Shown: positions 60,893 to 62,417 of the stretch, one piece after another
How the letters are laid out: each line of letters starts with the position of its first letter
How positions within the stretch are numbered: position 1 is the stretch's first letter
Origin: CAYXLI01 sp964464925
GTDB taxonomy: Bacteria > Acidobacteriota > Terriglobia > Bryobacterales > Bryobacteraceae
Length of the DNA stretch: 62,417 bases
Direction of reading: 5' to 3'
Assembly: GCA_964464925.1 (NCBI GenBank)
Contig: CAYXLI010000032.1
Span: 1-62,417 of the forward strand
Notes under the pieces: model-generated
Seen by the model: the letters and a program-made list of their open reading frames with translations, nothing else
The model's database searches: none
Told to the model about the DNA's origin: nothing
Made by a program: the position numbers and the translations under genes

Positions 60893-62417
60893 CTATGCTT
60901 GCAGTGCCTTCCCCCTGCCCGTTCGTCTCACCTTCGTTTCCAGCTCAGCCTCCACCGTCTGAATTTCTTCACCACTAAGACCGTAAGATTCATAAACCAG
61001 GTTGTCGAGTTGGGTGTTGTTTGCCGTGATCTGACGTTCGAGCGAACTCTTTTCCTGCGGCGTGTGTGCGTTGGCCAGCTTCTTCTGCATATCAAGCCGC
61101 TGATCTACCAGTTGAACAATACGATCATGACGGGATTTGGCTTGCCGGTCAGCAAAGTCGATCGCACGAATGGGAAGCTGAGCCAGGACCGTCGGCTTGA
61201 CCTGGGCCAGCACGCGACCGGATTCGATTGCCAGGAGGCGGTAGATAAAAACGAAAAGACGCGAGTTCAGAATTCCCATGATGTACTGCATACTGAATCC
61301 GTCTTTGACGCCGAAGAGGTACAGACCGTCGGTCGCGAACGTCTGGCACTCGTCTAGAGCAACGACGATCTCGTCCTCTGTAATCACGCCGAGTAACTTC
61401 CTCTTCTTGAGAAATATCTTCTCCTCTCTGGCGCGATGAAGAGCATAGATGGAGTGCTTCCGTTGTTTCACCTCTTTGCAGGTGATCTGCGACTTAAATT
61501 GGTCGATATAAGCCCGGATGTTAGGTAGCTCCCGCAAATTCGTGTCCCTCTCGGTATAAATGAGCAACAGGTCGGGATATTCGATAAAATACCGCTTCAC
61601 CTGTTTGCCGCCGGTTAGCACCTTGCGTAGTGCGTCGGTTTCAAGGTGGGCCTGCTTGGCGGTTTTGGAGTCTACGAGAAAGGCTTCCTTTACGTCGGGG
61701 CTGACACCTCGCTGAATTCCATCCCCGTCAACAAGTTCTTCTAGCCGGTGGTGCCGAAGCGCCTGTATCTTGGTCCAGATTGAATAATCCGAGACATTTG
61801 CGGTTACGAATAGCGACCCCGGAATCGTCTTGAGTTTTTCCTGCGCCAGTTTGGTCAAGTGGGAATCGTTCTGCAGATCCACCGGCTTTTCATATTTAGG
61901 AACCTGCGAAAGATCANNNNNNNNNNTCCAACTGTCTGCTTGGCTTCGTGGCCAGACTCAAAAGTAAGGATGCAGGCGGGGCGGGTAACTTTCTTGAAAA
62001 CATCACCCATGTTGATAATGCGTTGCAGCGCGAATTGTGTGAGAAGATATTCCCGGAGCTTTTGATTGTCCGTCTGATACAGAATTACGTCCGGAAGAAT
62101 CATTCCAAAGTAGCCATGATCGTTCAGCTTCCTGCTTCCCTGGTAGACAAAATACATGAAGGAATCGATCATCCGCACGATGATGTCTCGATTGTGCTGC
62201 CTGAGATATTCGAGTTCGGGCTCGCTTAAGAGAGCGCCCCATGGCGGGTTGCCGATTACCGCATCGAATCCGCCTGCACTGAAGATCTCCGGGAATTCTG
62301 CGTGCCAATCGAAGACGTTCAATCGATAACGTTCTTCGTCATCGAAGAAGCCCATTTGCTCCGAGCGTGTCTCGAATCTAGTTGAAGGTTGGTACGGCGG
62401 CGGCGCCGATTCGATAG
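60893..62417 (-). CDS. Eco57I-type (type IIG) restriction-modification protein, 5' end outside window and interrupted by assembly gap
   Basis: The visible part starts in open frame at the window edge, with NVFDWHAEFPEIFSAGGFDAVIGNPPWGALLSEPELEY containing NPPW, the N6-adenine methyltransferase signature, then FGMILPDVILYQ. After 10 Ns at 61917-61926, a second frame continues as the C-terminal TaqI-C-like specificity region (VDLQNDSHLTKL..., IYALHRAREEKIFLKKRKLLG, ITEDEIVVALDECQTFATDGLYLFGVKDGF, YIMGILNSRLF). The two frames fit one protein if the true gap is 2 mod 3 rather than 10. The enzyme would methylate, and probably cleave, a specific DNA sequence. It converges on the helicase gene, 52 bp away. 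Confidence 0.82.
61917..61926. other. Assembly gap (10 N)
   Basis: Ten ambiguous bases interrupt the restriction-modification gene. The frame upstream and the frame downstream of the gap differ, so the true length must be 2 mod 3 if the gene is intact; 10 is not. This also shows that the window comes from a draft assembly. Confidence 0.95.

Noticed and set aside
1..62417. CRISPR arrays or insertion sequences
   Set aside because: I saw no regularly spaced repeats, and no transposase genes. The integrase is the only mobile-element gene found.

Overview
The window looks like a draft-quality chromosomal scaffold (it contains a 10-N gap at 61917-61926) from an Acidobacteriota member, most likely of the Solibacter/Bryobacter type. 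The evidence is the 1130-residue secreted protein with a Solibacter-type C-terminal unit (TIGR03437), an EXORDIUM-like secreted protein, many lipoprotein and signal-peptide genes, moderately high GC, and frequent GTG/TTG starts. This placement is inferred from gene content, not from a marker-gene tree.

Positions 1-51155 are ordinary chromosome. Left part: a tRNA-Arg cut by the window edge; two thioredoxin-fold secreted proteins; a secreted HExxH metallopeptidase; a 43-residue basic protein coupled to a glucarate-dehydratase-type enolase; a repeat-containing exported protein behind a structured leader; a Flp-type pilin; a sugar-binding lipoprotein next to a di-haem cytochrome c peroxidase; an ABC exporter; and the large secreted beta-sandwich protein. 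Middle: dsbD, plsX, rpmF and a DUF177 gene in one run; an S8 protease with a partner gene; an aquaglyceroporin; an M1 peptidase; and a compact flagellar operon flgB-flgC-fliE-fliF-fliG-fliH-fliI-fliJ. Next comes the translation block rplM-rpsI-rpsB-tsf-pyrH-frr, followed by assorted metabolic, regulatory and membrane genes, including a degenerate S41 peptidase and a SWIM-SNF2 helicase.

From 51155 to the right edge the window holds a genomic island. A tyrosine recombinase gene starts 69 bp after a complete tRNA-Gln gene, the classic arrangement of an integrated element. Its promoter carries a perfect 20-bp palindrome. The island cargo is defence-like: a decayed gene remnant, a six-gene ubiquitin-like conjugation operon on the minus strand (56854 down to 52793), a divergent ribbon-helix-helix regulator, a 47-residue small protein, a 1149-residue RecB-like nuclease/RNase H-like/SF1 helicase fusion, and an Eco57I-type restriction-modification protein running off the window.

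The most interesting item is the ubiquitin-like operon. In transcription order it encodes a ubiquitin-like protein, an E2-fold protein with no cysteine in the usual catalytic segment, a JAB-peptidase/E1 fusion, a small metal-binding protein (DUF6527-like), a ClpP-class serine protease (SDH_sah type), and a zinc-ribbon plus HEPN protein with an RNLFAH putative RNase motif. The first four parts are known to co-occur in bacterial ubiquitin-like loci. Coupling them to a ClpP-class protease and a HEPN protein suggests conjugation linked to regulated proteolysis and RNA cleavage, under an RHH regulator that may bind a palindrome on the operon's -10 element. That functional model is inference.
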